Shown one piece after another: positions 6,931-15,504 of a DNA stretch of 64,000 nt. This stretch comes from Arthrobacter sp. StoSoilB5. Lineage in GTDB: Bacteria > Actinomycetota > Actinomycetes > Actinomycetales > Micrococcaceae. A program made the position numbers and the translations under genes. Position 1 is the first letter of the stretch. The number at the start of each line of letters is the position of its first letter. The notes beneath the pieces were generated by a model. The model was not told the DNA's origin. It saw nothing but the letters and a program-made list of their open reading frames with translations, and did not search any database. The stretch is taken from the NCBI RefSeq assembly GCF_019977235.1, contig NZ_AP024646.1, forward strand, positions 2,356,001 through 2,420,000. The letters run 5' to 3'.

Positions 6931-8229
6931 TCACCCTAGATTTTGGTTCACTTCCTGGATGAATCCTCTAGCTGCGTCCCGTGGTGAAGCCTTGCCGAAG
7001 AGTACGTCGGTGTTGTAGCGGTTCAGGACTTCCTGGGTTGCCGACGACCCGGCTGGCAGGGGGAGCGGTGGTTCGACGTTCATCTCTGCCAAGCGGTCCA
7101 GATATGCGGCCTCTTTCTGCTGGGTTTCCTTGAGCAGAGGAGTGATTGCGGCCTTGAGTTCGGTATTCGCCGGCATGCCCCTGTCACTCTTGATCTTCTT
7201 TGCCGCGTCAAGATTGTTTACCAAGTAGTTGATGAACAATGCTGCTTCTTTGGGGTGGGCGGATTTGGATGAGATGGCGTATTCCATGGATGACCTGAGC
7301 CAGGTTCCTGGTTGTTTGCCCTCCCCGGGGAGCTTCATCATTTTCAACGGGGCCGTGGCTGAGTAGGAGCCGATTTGGCTGCTCCATGAGATGCGCATTG
7401 CTTGTTTGCCCTGGCCCATAAGGGTCGCCTCAGGTTGAGCGGAGCCGTCTTCGACGGTCTGCGAGGCGGAGGGTCCTCCACCGGACTCCATGAGCTTTTT
7501 GTTGAGCTCGAAGAAACTGGTTGCCGTGTCCTCGCTGATTCCGAGTTTTTTGCCGTCGTCGCTGTAGAGCTGTTCTCCGTGTTGGCGTGCCCAAACTGAC
7601 AGTACGGAATCATTGGCAGCCTGAGTGGCCCCGAATGTTCCCGCGGGTGACTTTTTGCTGATGTCGGCGGCAATCTTCACATAGTCGTCCCATGTCCACG
7701 TGTCGTCGTCAGGGAGCTGCACGCCGGCGGCCTCGAAGACGTTGGGATCAACGACCATGGATATGGCATTCACACCTGCGGTGATGGTGTATTGCTTGCC
7801 ATCGATTTTGCCGAGGCTCACTGCCTGTTCGGGCATCTTTGAGGTGTCGATCTGTTCTTTAACCTTGCCCAGATCCAGAAGGACGCCGCGGCTGGCATAT
7901 TCGCTTGGGTAGGCGCCGCTCATTGCGAAGACGTCCGGGGTGGTGCCGCCGGCGATCTGGGTGGCCATTTTGTCCCAGTAGGAACTGAATTCGGTGTTTT
8001 CCCCCTGAACTTTGATTGTAGGGTTCGCGGCCTCGAAATCTTTGATGACTTCCTGCGTTGTCTTGGCGCGGGCGTCATTGCCCCACCATGCGAACCGGAT
8101 GGTTACGGGGTCTTCAACAGTGCCGACTTTTCCGGCTTGAGGGCTGCCGGCGCAGCCCGTGAGAGCCAGCGCGAAGATTGCTATTGTCGCGGCTATCGCC
8201 GCGGAAGGTTTCTTTAGGCGTGTGCGCAT
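6931..8229 (-). CDS. Sugar ABC transporter solute-binding lipoprotein (SBP1)
   Basis: A 432-residue family-1 extracellular solute-binding protein. It has a signal peptide ending in lipobox LTGC (about residues 23-26), so it should be anchored to the outer face of the membrane. The start of the mature protein, IRFAWWGNDARAKTTQEVI, is typical of oligosaccharide binders. It is the last gene of a minus-strand series with the short LacI-type regulator and the toroid protein. No permease is adjacent; it probably works with one of the permease pairs at 19657-21527 or 29199-31059. Given the lyase in the same series, rhamnogalacturonan fragments are a plausible ligand (inference). Confidence 0.85.
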   Translation of the reverse strand: MRTRLKKPSAAIAATIAIFALALTGCAGSPQAGKVGTVEDPVTIRFAWWGNDARAKTTQEVIKDFEAANPTIKVQGENTEFSSYWDKMATQIAGGTTPDVFAMSGAYPSEYASRGVLLDLGKVKEQIDTSKMPEQAVSLGKIDGKQYTITAGVNAISMVVDPNVFEAAGVQLPDDDTWTWDDYVKIAADISKKSPAGTFGATQAANDSVLSVWARQHGEQLYSDDGKKLGISEDTATSFFELNKKLMESGGGPSASQTVEDGSAQPEATLMGQGKQAMRISWSSQIGSYSATAPLKMMKLPGEGKQPGTWLRSSMEYAISSKSAHPKEAALFINYLVNNLDAAKKIKSDRGMPANTELKAAITPLLKETQQKEAAYLDRLAEMNVEPPLPLPAGSSATQEVLNRYNTDVLFGKASPRDAARGFIQEVNQNLG

Positions 8230-8256
8230 TGCTGCGACCTTTCTGTGGATGGTTGG

Positions 8257-8751
8257 TCAGTTGGTGGTGGGCAGTGGGACGATGAGGTAACCGTCATCTT
8301 TTGTGAGGTACTGTCGTCCCCTTCCGTCGTCGTAACGAACCCAGATTCCGGAGCCGTCCGGCATGGATCCTTCGGCCAGTCCCGACCCGAGGTTGTGACC
8401 GGATCGGCCGACCAGAACAGGGTGTAGCGGAGGTATGTACTGCCAGCCCTCTGCGGCGAGTTCGGCCAGTTCGAGGACTGTGTCGTCCTGGTCCGGATTG
8501 GCCATGGTTCCGGGGCTTTCTGCCCGTGGAGGCTGCTTCTGGACGTGGTTTCCGGGACGTCTGCCGGGTTTCCCCAGCCGGAGGGAGGCGGCGTGGGGAT
8601 TGCGCTGGAATCCCAGGACCTCTATTGCGCTGAGTACTCGGGCGCGGGTGCCGGTTGCTACGAGCTGGGGGCGGTTCAGTACGTTGGAGACAGTAGAGAC
8701 CGAGACGCCCGCCGTCTCGGCAACGTCATGTATGGATGATTGTTTCTGCAT
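8257..8751 (-). CDS. Short LacI-type DNA-binding protein without sugar-binding domain
   Basis: ATG 8751 is preceded by GGGAGGA, giving 164 residues; an in-frame extension upstream lies over the neighbouring gene and was ignored. Residues 1-60 are a clear LacI helix-turn-helix with hinge (IHDVAETAGVSVSTVSNVLNRP, then RVLSAIEVLGFQRNPHAASLR). Instead of the ~270-residue periplasmic-binding fold there is a linker and a ~70-residue tail (LAELAAEGWQYIPPLHPVL, GSGIWVRYDDGRGRQYL) unknown to me. It could be a constitutive or protein-sensing repressor of this arm. It is not obviously a broken gene: frame, start signal and stop are intact. Confidence 0.75.
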   Translation of the reverse strand: MQKQSSIHDVAETAGVSVSTVSNVLNRPQLVATGTRARVLSAIEVLGFQRNPHAASLRLGKPGRRPGNHVQKQPPRAESPGTMANPDQDDTVLELAELAAEGWQYIPPLHPVLVGRSGHNLGSGLAEGSMPDGSGIWVRYDDGRGRQYLTKDDGYLIVPLPTTN

Positions 8752-8782
8752 CGCTTTTTCCTCCCAAGCCTGGGCATCTGTT

Positions 8783-9910
8783 TCAGCGACCGGATGCTGC
8801 GGCGTGCAGGGCTTGGCCGAAGTCATTGGACCAGGGGAGCGCGGGTTGTTTTTGGCCCGCCAAGCGGTAGAGGGCGGGCCGGACCCGTGCGGCAAGCTGG
8901 GTTGAGGCGTTCCAGTCACCTTCGGCGGCACCCAGGCCAAGCCTGATTTCGTTGGGTGATGCGGAGGACTGGCCGATCTTGCGGGAGAAGCCTCCATCAG
9001 GCTCCAGGAAGGCGGAGGCGTTGACGGCCGAGATGCGGACGATGTCGGCAAGTTCGCTTGGCGGGATGCCGCCGATTTGGGGTGCGAGAACTTCGACCAG
9101 TTCGATCGGGTTACGGAGCCAGCATGCGTCGAGGCAGTCTTCCTCGCGGATGCATTCGAGCGTTGACGCATAGATTTGTTGGGCTAACGGCACGGGTCGT
9201 CCAAAGTCGCGGCAGAACAGGGCGAGTTTGAAGCTGCCGGAAAGGACGACGTAGGGTGTGCCGCCGCCCGCGTGTCCGGTTGCTGTGTCTTGCCGGCTGC
9301 GGACATAGGCGATGGCTTGTGCCACACGGGCTTCCTGTTGCGCTTGTGGCAGGAGGCGGATCAGAGAGGTCTGGGCTTGGATGTTGTCCTGTGCCAGCCA
9401 GGAATTGTGCCAGGGTCGTGCGTCCAGCCATGCAGCGAATGCCGCTTCTGACCACAGGTGCTCAAGTGTTTGGTCTTCTTTGTCCTGCCCCGGGAGGTTG
9501 TGGAGTGGGCTCGCTCCGAGCATGGAAAGTGTTTTGAGCGATACGTTCAGGGCACGCCCTCTGAGCCGTTCCACTTCACGCATTTCGTTTTGCCGGTCGA
9601 AGAAGTATCCGCTTTCGGGATCCTGCCGTTCCTGGAGGAAGTTCACAATGCGTGCCCGGACGCTGTCGGTTACTGAGGGCAGAAGGCCGAGTTCGTCGAT
9701 GGCGGCCATTGCGGCGCACGTTGACTCGATGTCGGCTTCGAATTCCGGTTGGTTGGTCGAGCTTAGGGCGTAGTAGAAGCCGCCCCGTTCTGGGTCGAAC
9801 AGGCGAGGGATCCAGCGCAGGAAGTCGGCGAAAAGCCCGTCGAGGGCTGTCAGACCGTCGGTGATGGTTTCACCGGGCGAATTCACGCTGTTACTTGTGG
9901 TGTGATGCAT
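8783..9910 (-). CDS. Alpha/alpha-toroid protein, prenyltransferase/cyclase-like fold, function unknown
   Basis: A 375-residue protein with repeated helical units and GGF/TGH turns like the (alpha/alpha) barrel of squalene-cyclase/prenyltransferase-type proteins. It is clearly related to the C-terminal half of the acyltransferase fusion at 16613-18283: both have a TG-x-G turn, a GYY/GSFKL segment, G(I/R)PVP and an N...(L/V)(D/E)V pattern in the same order. No signal peptide, so cytoplasmic. It lies between solute-binding protein SBP2 and the short LacI-type gene. A role in processing imported pectin oligosaccharides is a guess from context; no catalytic motif was identified. Confidence 0.55.
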   Translation of the reverse strand: MHHTTSNSVNSPGETITDGLTALDGLFADFLRWIPRLFDPERGGFYYALSSTNQPEFEADIESTCAAMAAIDELGLLPSVTDSVRARIVNFLQERQDPESGYFFDRQNEMREVERLRGRALNVSLKTLSMLGASPLHNLPGQDKEDQTLEHLWSEAAFAAWLDARPWHNSWLAQDNIQAQTSLIRLLPQAQQEARVAQAIAYVRSRQDTATGHAGGGTPYVVLSGSFKLALFCRDFGRPVPLAQQIYASTLECIREEDCLDACWLRNPIELVEVLAPQIGGIPPSELADIVRISAVNASAFLEPDGGFSRKIGQSSASPNEIRLGLGAAEGDWNASTQLAARVRPALYRLAGQKQPALPWSNDFGQALHAAASGR

Positions 9911-9945
9911 TTGAGGAACACCTTTCAGGGTTTGTGCAGCATAGG

Positions 9946-11223
9946 TCAGGCGTTCTGTTTGATGACGTCTTCGGCTTCTTTAAACCAGGCGTCGATCGCG
10001 GCGTCCATGGTGAGTTTGCCGTAGTTCCGGTCCGAACTGATGCGTTTGAAGGAAGCTTCAAGTGATCCGAAGCCGACGATGGGCGGTTCGGGTGCGTCCT
10101 TGAGGTACTTCTCAATGGACTTCTCGTAGTCGACCACTACCTTGTCGGTTCCTTCGAACGTTGTTCCGTCGCGCTGGGTCTTGGACGCTGGCACGCCGCG
10201 GGAGGTTTTGAAGATGTCGCCGACTTCGGGGTCGTTGACCATGAAATTGATGAAACGGGCGGCGGCGTCCTTGTATTGGGTTTTGGCGCTGGCGACCATG
10301 AGCATGGAGGGTTTGAGGAACAGTCCCAGGTTGTCCGGGTCGTCGGAGGGCGGGGGCAGGATTCGGAGTTCCTTCGCGCCGCTGTCCTTCAGGTTGCCGG
10401 CCATGAAGTTGTCCCAGGTCATTTCGGTGGCCACGGCGTTGGCGCCGAAGGGTGATTTGGGTGCGAGTTGGGTGATACGTTCTTCGGTGATGATGGCAGG
10501 GGTTCCGCGCAGGTTTGCGGGCAGGCTCCACCACTTTTTCAGGTCGTCCTTGGTGAAGCCGAGCTTGCCGTCCGAGGTGAACGCTTCGATGTTGTTCTGC
10601 CGCAGCCAGATGTTGAACATCCACCAAACGGAGGTGTAGTCGCTGGAGCCGTTCAGTGCGCCACCGCTCTTGGTGCCTACCTCGGCCAAGAATGCGTTGT
10701 AGTCGTTGTAGGTCCACGTGCTGTCTGGCTCGGCGATGCCCAGCGAGGTGAGTTTGGCCGGGTCGCAAAAGACTGCGAAGGCGTTGGTGCTGGTGGGGAT
10801 GCCGTAGGTCTTGCCGCGGACCTGGCCGGAGGGCAGCAGGGATTTTTCGAAAGCGGAAGTATCAATGTCGACGGTACCCAGATCCAGAAGCTGGTTCCTC
10901 TGGGCATAGTCGCGAAGGTACGACAGGTCCCATTGCATGACGTCGGGCAGGCCCCCGCCGGCAGCTTCGGTGGCCCGTTTTTGCCAGTATCCGCCGAAGT
11001 CGGTGAAATTTCCGTTGACCTTGATGTCCGGGTTCTTTGACTCGAACAGGGCCATGGCTTTGCGGGTGCGCTCGGCCCGGTCGTCGTTGCCCCACCAGGT
11101 GTAGTTGATGGTGACCGGGTTTTCCGCGGTCCCGGTCTTGCTGGGGGCCGGGGTACCACATGCGGTCACCGCGGTTGCTGTGCCGACTGCGACGGTGGCG
11201 AGGAACTGCCTTCTGTTAATCAT
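9946..11223 (-). CDS. Sugar ABC transporter solute-binding lipoprotein (SBP2)
   Basis: ATG 11223 gives 425 residues beginning MINRRQFLATVAVG, with twin arginines and a cysteine in VTACG, so a lipoprotein possibly exported by Tat. Very close to SBP3 (18334-19623): long identical runs such as DAAARFINFMVNDPEVGDIF and the same C-terminus (YGKLTMDAAI...KQNA). The two are paralogues with probably overlapping ligands. It lies between the PL11 lyase and the toroid gene, so fragments released by the lyase are the likely cargo (inference). Permeases are not adjacent. Confidence 0.87.
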   Translation of the reverse strand: MINRRQFLATVAVGTATAVTACGTPAPSKTGTAENPVTINYTWWGNDDRAERTRKAMALFESKNPDIKVNGNFTDFGGYWQKRATEAAGGGLPDVMQWDLSYLRDYAQRNQLLDLGTVDIDTSAFEKSLLPSGQVRGKTYGIPTSTNAFAVFCDPAKLTSLGIAEPDSTWTYNDYNAFLAEVGTKSGGALNGSSDYTSVWWMFNIWLRQNNIEAFTSDGKLGFTKDDLKKWWSLPANLRGTPAIITEERITQLAPKSPFGANAVATEMTWDNFMAGNLKDSGAKELRILPPPSDDPDNLGLFLKPSMLMVASAKTQYKDAAARFINFMVNDPEVGDIFKTSRGVPASKTQRDGTTFEGTDKVVVDYEKSIEKYLKDAPEPPIVGFGSLEASFKRISSDRNYGKLTMDAAIDAWFKEAEDVIKQNA

Positions 11224-11259
11224 GAGGGTCTCCAAAGAGTTTGGTGTTGCCGAGGGGTG

Positions 11260-11292
11260 GCGCCGCACCCGGTCCTTTCCCGGGTGCGGCGC
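11260..11292 (-). terminator. Hairpin after the PL11 lyase gene
   Basis: A perfect 13-bp GC-rich inverted repeat (11260-11272 with 11280-11292, 7-nt loop) lies 14 bp after the lyase stop and before the start of SBP2. There is no strong T-run. It may attenuate transcription into the downstream genes. Confidence 0.6.
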
Positions 11293-11306
11293 AAGGAAGT
11301 TGGTGG

Positions 11307-13859
11307 TCAGCCAAGCATTCGCTGTATGAGCCTCACGTCGTACAGCAGTTCCGTTCGGGCCGCTTCCGGGACGCCATTGTTGTCCAAGGCTTTCTCCGTT
11401 TGGGCAAGGCTTTGCAGTGCGGTCCCGTACTGCCGGGCCTGGGCGGCCCGTTCCGCGTTCCGCAGATGGGCCACAGCCTGGGCTGCGGTGCCTCTGGAAA
11501 GGCCGCCCTGGTCCGCAAGCGCCTCAATCTTGTTTGCGATGGTGGTCGCGCTTCCCGGAGCCCAGTACTTGGGCAGCGGTACATTAGCGAAGTTCGTGTC
11601 GGATGCGAAGTAGAAGCCCGTGTACGTCGGCTGGTTGTAGCCGGTTTGCTGCCGGGCGAGCTCGGCCCGGTATTGGGTGTCGTGCAGGAGAGTATAGAGT
11701 TTGTGGTTTGTCACTTCCGTGGAGGTATAGATGCGGATGGCGCTGCTGTCGGTGGTCCGTACGAGGAGTTCTTCGCGCCAGTCCCCGAAGACGTCGCCCA
11801 CCAGCCCCGGGTTACCTTTCGTAGAGTTGTTGGCCAGGGTGCCCTCGGCTGTGAGCAGTGTTCCGCGCTGCACGTCGCTGATGAATGGTGTTGTCGTCCC
11901 TGATCCGCGCACGAGCTGGGTTGTCATGTCGGCTGCCCACTTGATCGACATGTTTGTTCCCGGGGTTTCCATGGGAAGTGTGTCCCCATCGGGGGTGCGG
12001 ACTCCTGAGTCTCCGGAGCCGTCCGGTAGCCCGGACCAGGATTCAAGTCCGGGGGAACCGGGCACGACGTCTCCGATCATGCCTCGTCCGATGTCGCGTC
12101 CGGCGTACTGGCCGAAGATGACTGTCCCGTCCTCTGCCCGGCGCATGGCCATGCCGTAGGGGGCGTTGGTGGTTTCATGGACGGTGAAGATCTCAAGTCC
12201 TGGTCGGGCGGGGTCGATGTCGGTGACGTGCATGGCGTCGCCGTGGCCAAGTGGCCGTAGTTCACCTGCGGTGGGTGTGCCCGGCGGCATCACGTCCCAG
12301 GAGGAGTACAGCAGTGACCCGTCGTCGTCCAGGGTCGCCGAGCCGTAGACGATTTCCTGTTTGCCGTCGCCGTCGACGTCGGCGGCGCTGAGGGAATGGA
12401 AGCCCTGGCCGGCGAGTTTGCCGAGCTCCGGATCCGTACCGACGTTGCTTCCGTTTTGGAAGGGGTTTGTCGATGGGGTCCATCCGCTGTCGGCGAGCCA
12501 CCGTTTTTGCAGTTTCTTGCCGTTCCAGTCGTAGGCTGCGACGGCGGTCCGGGAGTAGTAACCGCGGCTGAAAATTGATGAGGGGTGCTGTCCGTCGAGG
12601 TAGGCGACGCCGGACAGGAAGCGGTCCACCCGGTTGCCGGGTTCGATCCGGGAACCCTTGTAGTCTCCCCACATGAGGCCGTCGTCATGGCGGCCCGGCT
12701 CGTACGGGACGGTGTCCAGCTCCTTGCCGGTTTGCCCGTCAAACACTGTGAGGTACTCGGGGCCCTGGAGGATGTATCCCTCAAAGGCGCGCAGCTTGTT
12801 GTTGGAACTGCGTGCTGGTGCGTAGACGTCTATGAAGTAATCTGCCAAGGTGCGTGCGTCGGCGTCGGAGAGCGGGTAGTCGTACTTGGGCTCAATCCCG
12901 AAAGCTTCTTCAAGGGTGGAAGGCCAGTGCCCTGCTACAACTTCAGGGTGTGCAGACCAGCCCTTGAACATCGTGACCAGATGGTCGTAGTAGTCCTGGG
13001 CCGACATCCGGTAGTCGTCGGTATCGGAGTATCCGGCGTCCCGGTCCGCAGCGGGCATCGTGATGTAGCTGGAAGGACCGGCGGAGTTGTTGCGGTAAGG
13101 GGTGCTCGTTGTTCCGGGCGCCGTTTTCATCATGATCTCGGCTTTGCCATCCCCGTCGAAGTCGTAGACGTTGAACTGCGTGTAATGTGCGCCGGAACGG
13201 ATGTTGATGCCCAGGTCGATGCGGTGCAGCAGCGTCCCGTCCAGTTCATAAGTGTCCAAGTATGTGTTGCCGGTGTAGCCGACTTGGGAGACGTCCTTGG
13301 CGTTGGAGGGGTACCACTTAACGACGTATTCGAGGGCTCCGTCGCCGTCGACATCCGCTGCGCTGATGTCGTTGGCTGAATAGGTGTACGCCTGGCCCGT
13401 TGGCGTTACGCCGTCCGCGGGTTTCTGCAGGGGAAGGTCCAGGTGGTTGCTGGACCAGGGTTCGACTGTGGTCCCGGCCTCGATCTCGATGCCGTTTACG
13501 ACCGGCACAATCCGGTAGGAGTTTGCCCCTGTTCCTTGGCTGTCCAGGTAGTTGGTGCTGTCGGTTACGGTCGCGATCTTGGTGTCATCCCGGTAAAGGC
13601 TAAAGTCGGTGCCGGTCACGCCGGTCGTGGAGGTCCCGGTCACCTCGCTGCCGAGCAGGCGCCAGCTGATGAAGACACCGTTTTGGGTTACTGCCGCAAC
13701 TGCGCCCCTGTCCAGATTCTCCAGTTGAGCAATTGCTGGTGTGGAGCGTGAGGGCGCCGTTGGTGAGGCAGCTGCCACTCCCGCAGGGACGACAGCCAGA
13801 GCAACGGCAGTGGCGCAAGCGGTGAGCGCCCGGGAGGCCTTTGTTTTCAGGTCGTTCAC
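11307..13859 (-). CDS. Secreted rhamnogalacturonan lyase, polysaccharide lyase family 11
   Basis: An 850-residue exported enzyme of the YesW/YesX type that should cleave the rhamnose-galacturonate backbone of rhamnogalacturonan I by beta-elimination. Signal peptide about 1-31 (hydrophobic core ALAVVPAGVAAA). A fibronectin-like N-terminal part contains FSLYRDDTKIATV. An eight-bladed propeller follows with repeated calcium-binding DVDGDG/DFDGDGKAE loops, SGAHYTQFNVYDFDG and DVFGDWREELLVRT, all hallmark PL11 segments. The last ~75 residues form a helical tail rich in Ala/Gln, perhaps for wall or substrate attachment. It is the first gene of the minus-strand arm, so its promoter lies in 13860-14241, which also holds a LacI-type palindrome. 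Confidence 0.95.
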   Translation of the reverse strand: MNDLKTKASRALTACATAVALAVVPAGVAAASPTAPSRSTPAIAQLENLDRGAVAAVTQNGVFISWRLLGSEVTGTSTTGVTGTDFSLYRDDTKIATVTDSTNYLDSQGTGANSYRIVPVVNGIEIEAGTTVEPWSSNHLDLPLQKPADGVTPTGQAYTYSANDISAADVDGDGALEYVVKWYPSNAKDVSQVGYTGNTYLDTYELDGTLLHRIDLGINIRSGAHYTQFNVYDFDGDGKAEIMMKTAPGTTSTPYRNNSAGPSSYITMPAADRDAGYSDTDDYRMSAQDYYDHLVTMFKGWSAHPEVVAGHWPSTLEEAFGIEPKYDYPLSDADARTLADYFIDVYAPARSSNNKLRAFEGYILQGPEYLTVFDGQTGKELDTVPYEPGRHDDGLMWGDYKGSRIEPGNRVDRFLSGVAYLDGQHPSSIFSRGYYSRTAVAAYDWNGKKLQKRWLADSGWTPSTNPFQNGSNVGTDPELGKLAGQGFHSLSAADVDGDGKQEIVYGSATLDDDGSLLYSSWDVMPPGTPTAGELRPLGHGDAMHVTDIDPARPGLEIFTVHETTNAPYGMAMRRAEDGTVIFGQYAGRDIGRGMIGDVVPGSPGLESWSGLPDGSGDSGVRTPDGDTLPMETPGTNMSIKWAADMTTQLVRGSGTTTPFISDVQRGTLLTAEGTLANNSTKGNPGLVGDVFGDWREELLVRTTDSSAIRIYTSTEVTNHKLYTLLHDTQYRAELARQQTGYNQPTYTGFYFASDTNFANVPLPKYWAPGSATTIANKIEALADQGGLSRGTAAQAVAHLRNAERAAQARQYGTALQSLAQTEKALDNNGVPEAARTELLYDVRLIQRMLG

Positions 13860-14241
13860 GCGGCCGACCCCCAGATCCGTGTCCGGAACGCCGCGGTGGA
13901 TGGTGGATGTTTCATCAGATGCTGGGCTCCAGCAGCCTGGCAGGACTTCATGTTCTGATCTCCTCTGTTGATCAACGTTGATCTGCGTGACCCATCAGGC
14001 GGGTCTCACGGTGTGGTGCAGGCCGGCAGGAGTAGAAGCTCGGACTTGCGCAGCCTGACGCCGGGGAAAACGTAATCCAGTATCTGAGTGTCTTCATGAA
14101 CGGTCAATGAAAACAGGTGCAATCGGACAATTTCGATCATTTTTGCAATTGCTTAGGGTACCGTTGAGGAGAAACAAGGCAGATTTGGTCCGGTCTTTGA
14201 CCGTCTGATCATCAAAGCAGCCCTACATTACTCATTGGACG
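13860..14241. promoter_or_regulatory. Divergent promoter region between PL11 gene and regulator
   Basis: A 382-bp divergent intergenic region that must hold promoters for the PL11 arm (minus) and the DeoR/LacI hybrid gene (plus). It contains the CG-centred palindrome at 13970-13983. No other gene is seen. Confidence 0.6.
13970..13983. promoter_or_regulatory. LacI-type operator candidate upstream of the PL11 gene
   Basis: GATCAACGTTGATC is a perfect 14-bp palindrome with a central CG, the usual form of LacI-family operators. It lies 110 bp before the lyase start, in the divergent region. Candidate binders are the short LacI-type protein or the hybrid regulator. Confidence 0.5.
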
Positions 14242-15318
14242 GTGAATCACGTGCTTGCGGTAGAAAGAGAACAGCTGATTTTGAAGGTTGCCCGCCGGGA
14301 CGGCCGGGTGATCACCACGGCGCTGGCGCAGGAGCTTGGATTGTCGGAAATCACCGCCCGGCGCGCCATCAATTCATTGTGTTCGTCGGGCCATCTCGTG
14401 CGGGTGCATGGGGGTGCCACCCTCCCGTCCAATACCAAAGTAGAACATGTCCTCGGGTCCGCGACCGGCTTGGTCGTGCCCACCTCGGACTACTACTACG
14501 CGAGGGTGATAGCCGGGGCCGAGAGCGTGGCAGCCCAGCTCGGCACTCGTCTGGTGTTGGGTGTGACCCACTACGACGAAGGCTCGGAGAAAGAACGTGT
14601 GCAGCGTCTGATCGACCTCGGGGTCCGAGGCATTTTGCTGGCGACCAGCGTCTACGAGCCGGGTGGGGTCACGGGCAAGTGGTTGGACTCGCTGACCCTG
14701 CCGGTGGTGCTCATGGAGCGCTCTTTCACCTATCCTGAAACGGCCAGGGAGTACGACAGCGTCCGGTCCGACCACACTTATGGTGCAGCTTTGGCGGTCC
14801 GCCACCTTGCGGAACTTGGGCACACCTCCATTGGTCTGGCGATCCGCGAGGAAACCCCCACCGCGCGCGGCTTGAAGGCCGGCTACGAGCAGACCGTCGC
14901 GCAGCTGAAACTGGACGTGGATGCCCCGTATCAGCCTTTGCCCATTATTGCCACGGATCCGGAGGGCACGGACATAGCCCTCAATGCCTTCCTCGATGAG
15001 TGCATCCGGCAGGGTACCAAGGCGGCCATCGTCCATGTCGACACGCACGCGTCCCGGCTCGTGGAGCTGGCAGCATCGAGGGGCATTCGCGTCCCGGAGG
15101 ATCTGTCGATTGTTGCTTACGACGATGAAGTGGCGGCCTTTGCACTCGTGCCGTTAACGGCTGTTTCACCACCCAAGCATGCTGTCGGTGCCTCAGCCAT
15201 GCGGCTCCTTGACGCGCGGCTTGGCGACCCGACGGGGGGCAATGACGTGCCGATACAGCACCTGTCCCTGATGCCCGGACTGACGGTCAGAGAATCCACG
15301 ACCAAGTACCACGCCTGA
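14242..15318 (+). CDS. Hybrid regulator: DeoR-type HTH with LacI-type sugar-sensing domain
   Basis: 358 residues. The N-terminal ~60 form a DeoR-like winged helix (REQLILKVARRDGRVITTALA, LSEITARRAINSL, HLVRVHGGA). From about 75 on it is a periplasmic-binding-protein-like sensor as in LacI (YDEGSEKERVQRLIDLGVRGILLATS, GLAIREETPTARGLKAGYEQT, DLSIVAYDDEVAAFALVPLTAVSPP). It probably represses or activates the surrounding genes according to a sugar ligand. Start is GTG 14242 or GTG 14251; neither has a strong Shine-Dalgarno. It is transcribed away from the PL11 arm and heads the plus-strand arm. Confidence 0.85.
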   Translation: MNHVLAVEREQLILKVARRDGRVITTALAQELGLSEITARRAINSLCSSGHLVRVHGGATLPSNTKVEHVLGSATGLVVPTSDYYYARVIAGAESVAAQLGTRLVLGVTHYDEGSEKERVQRLIDLGVRGILLATSVYEPGGVTGKWLDSLTLPVVLMERSFTYPETAREYDSVRSDHTYGAALAVRHLAELGHTSIGLAIREETPTARGLKAGYEQTVAQLKLDVDAPYQPLPIIATDPEGTDIALNAFLDECIRQGTKAAIVHVDTHASRLVELAASRGIRVPEDLSIVAYDDEVAAFALVPLTAVSPPKHAVGASAMRLLDARLGDPTGGNDVPIQHLSLMPGLTVRESTTKYHA

Positions 15319-15354
15319 CCGAATTTGATTGATTACTCATTTGTTTGTTGACTC

Positions 15355-15375
15355 GGTCACTCGGACTGGGTGACC
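15355..15375. promoter_or_regulatory. Inverted repeat before the hydroxyacid dehydrogenase
   Basis: GGTCAC (15355-15360) and GTGACC (15370-15375) are perfect complements with a 9-nt spacer, about 130 bp before the next start. It could be an operator for the plus-strand operon. Confidence 0.35.
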
Positions 15376-15504
15376 ATTAGGAGGTAAGTCACACCCCACA
15401 CGGGGCCTTAGTCAAGGGAGACACATGTCCCGCCGATGCCCGGCTTTTTTCTGTCCCTGTCCTTCTGGCGCCTCGCTGGGAGCGGCTAATGGGAGTCAGC
15501 GGAA

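Noticed and set aside
5509..6939. 476-codon plus-strand frame over the IS
   Set aside because: Antisense shadow of the IS256-type transposase, which has its full DDE triad.
8752..9171. N-terminal extension of the short LacI-type protein
   Set aside because: It overlaps the toroid gene on the same strand and has biased composition; ATG 8751 has a good RBS and begins the HTH.
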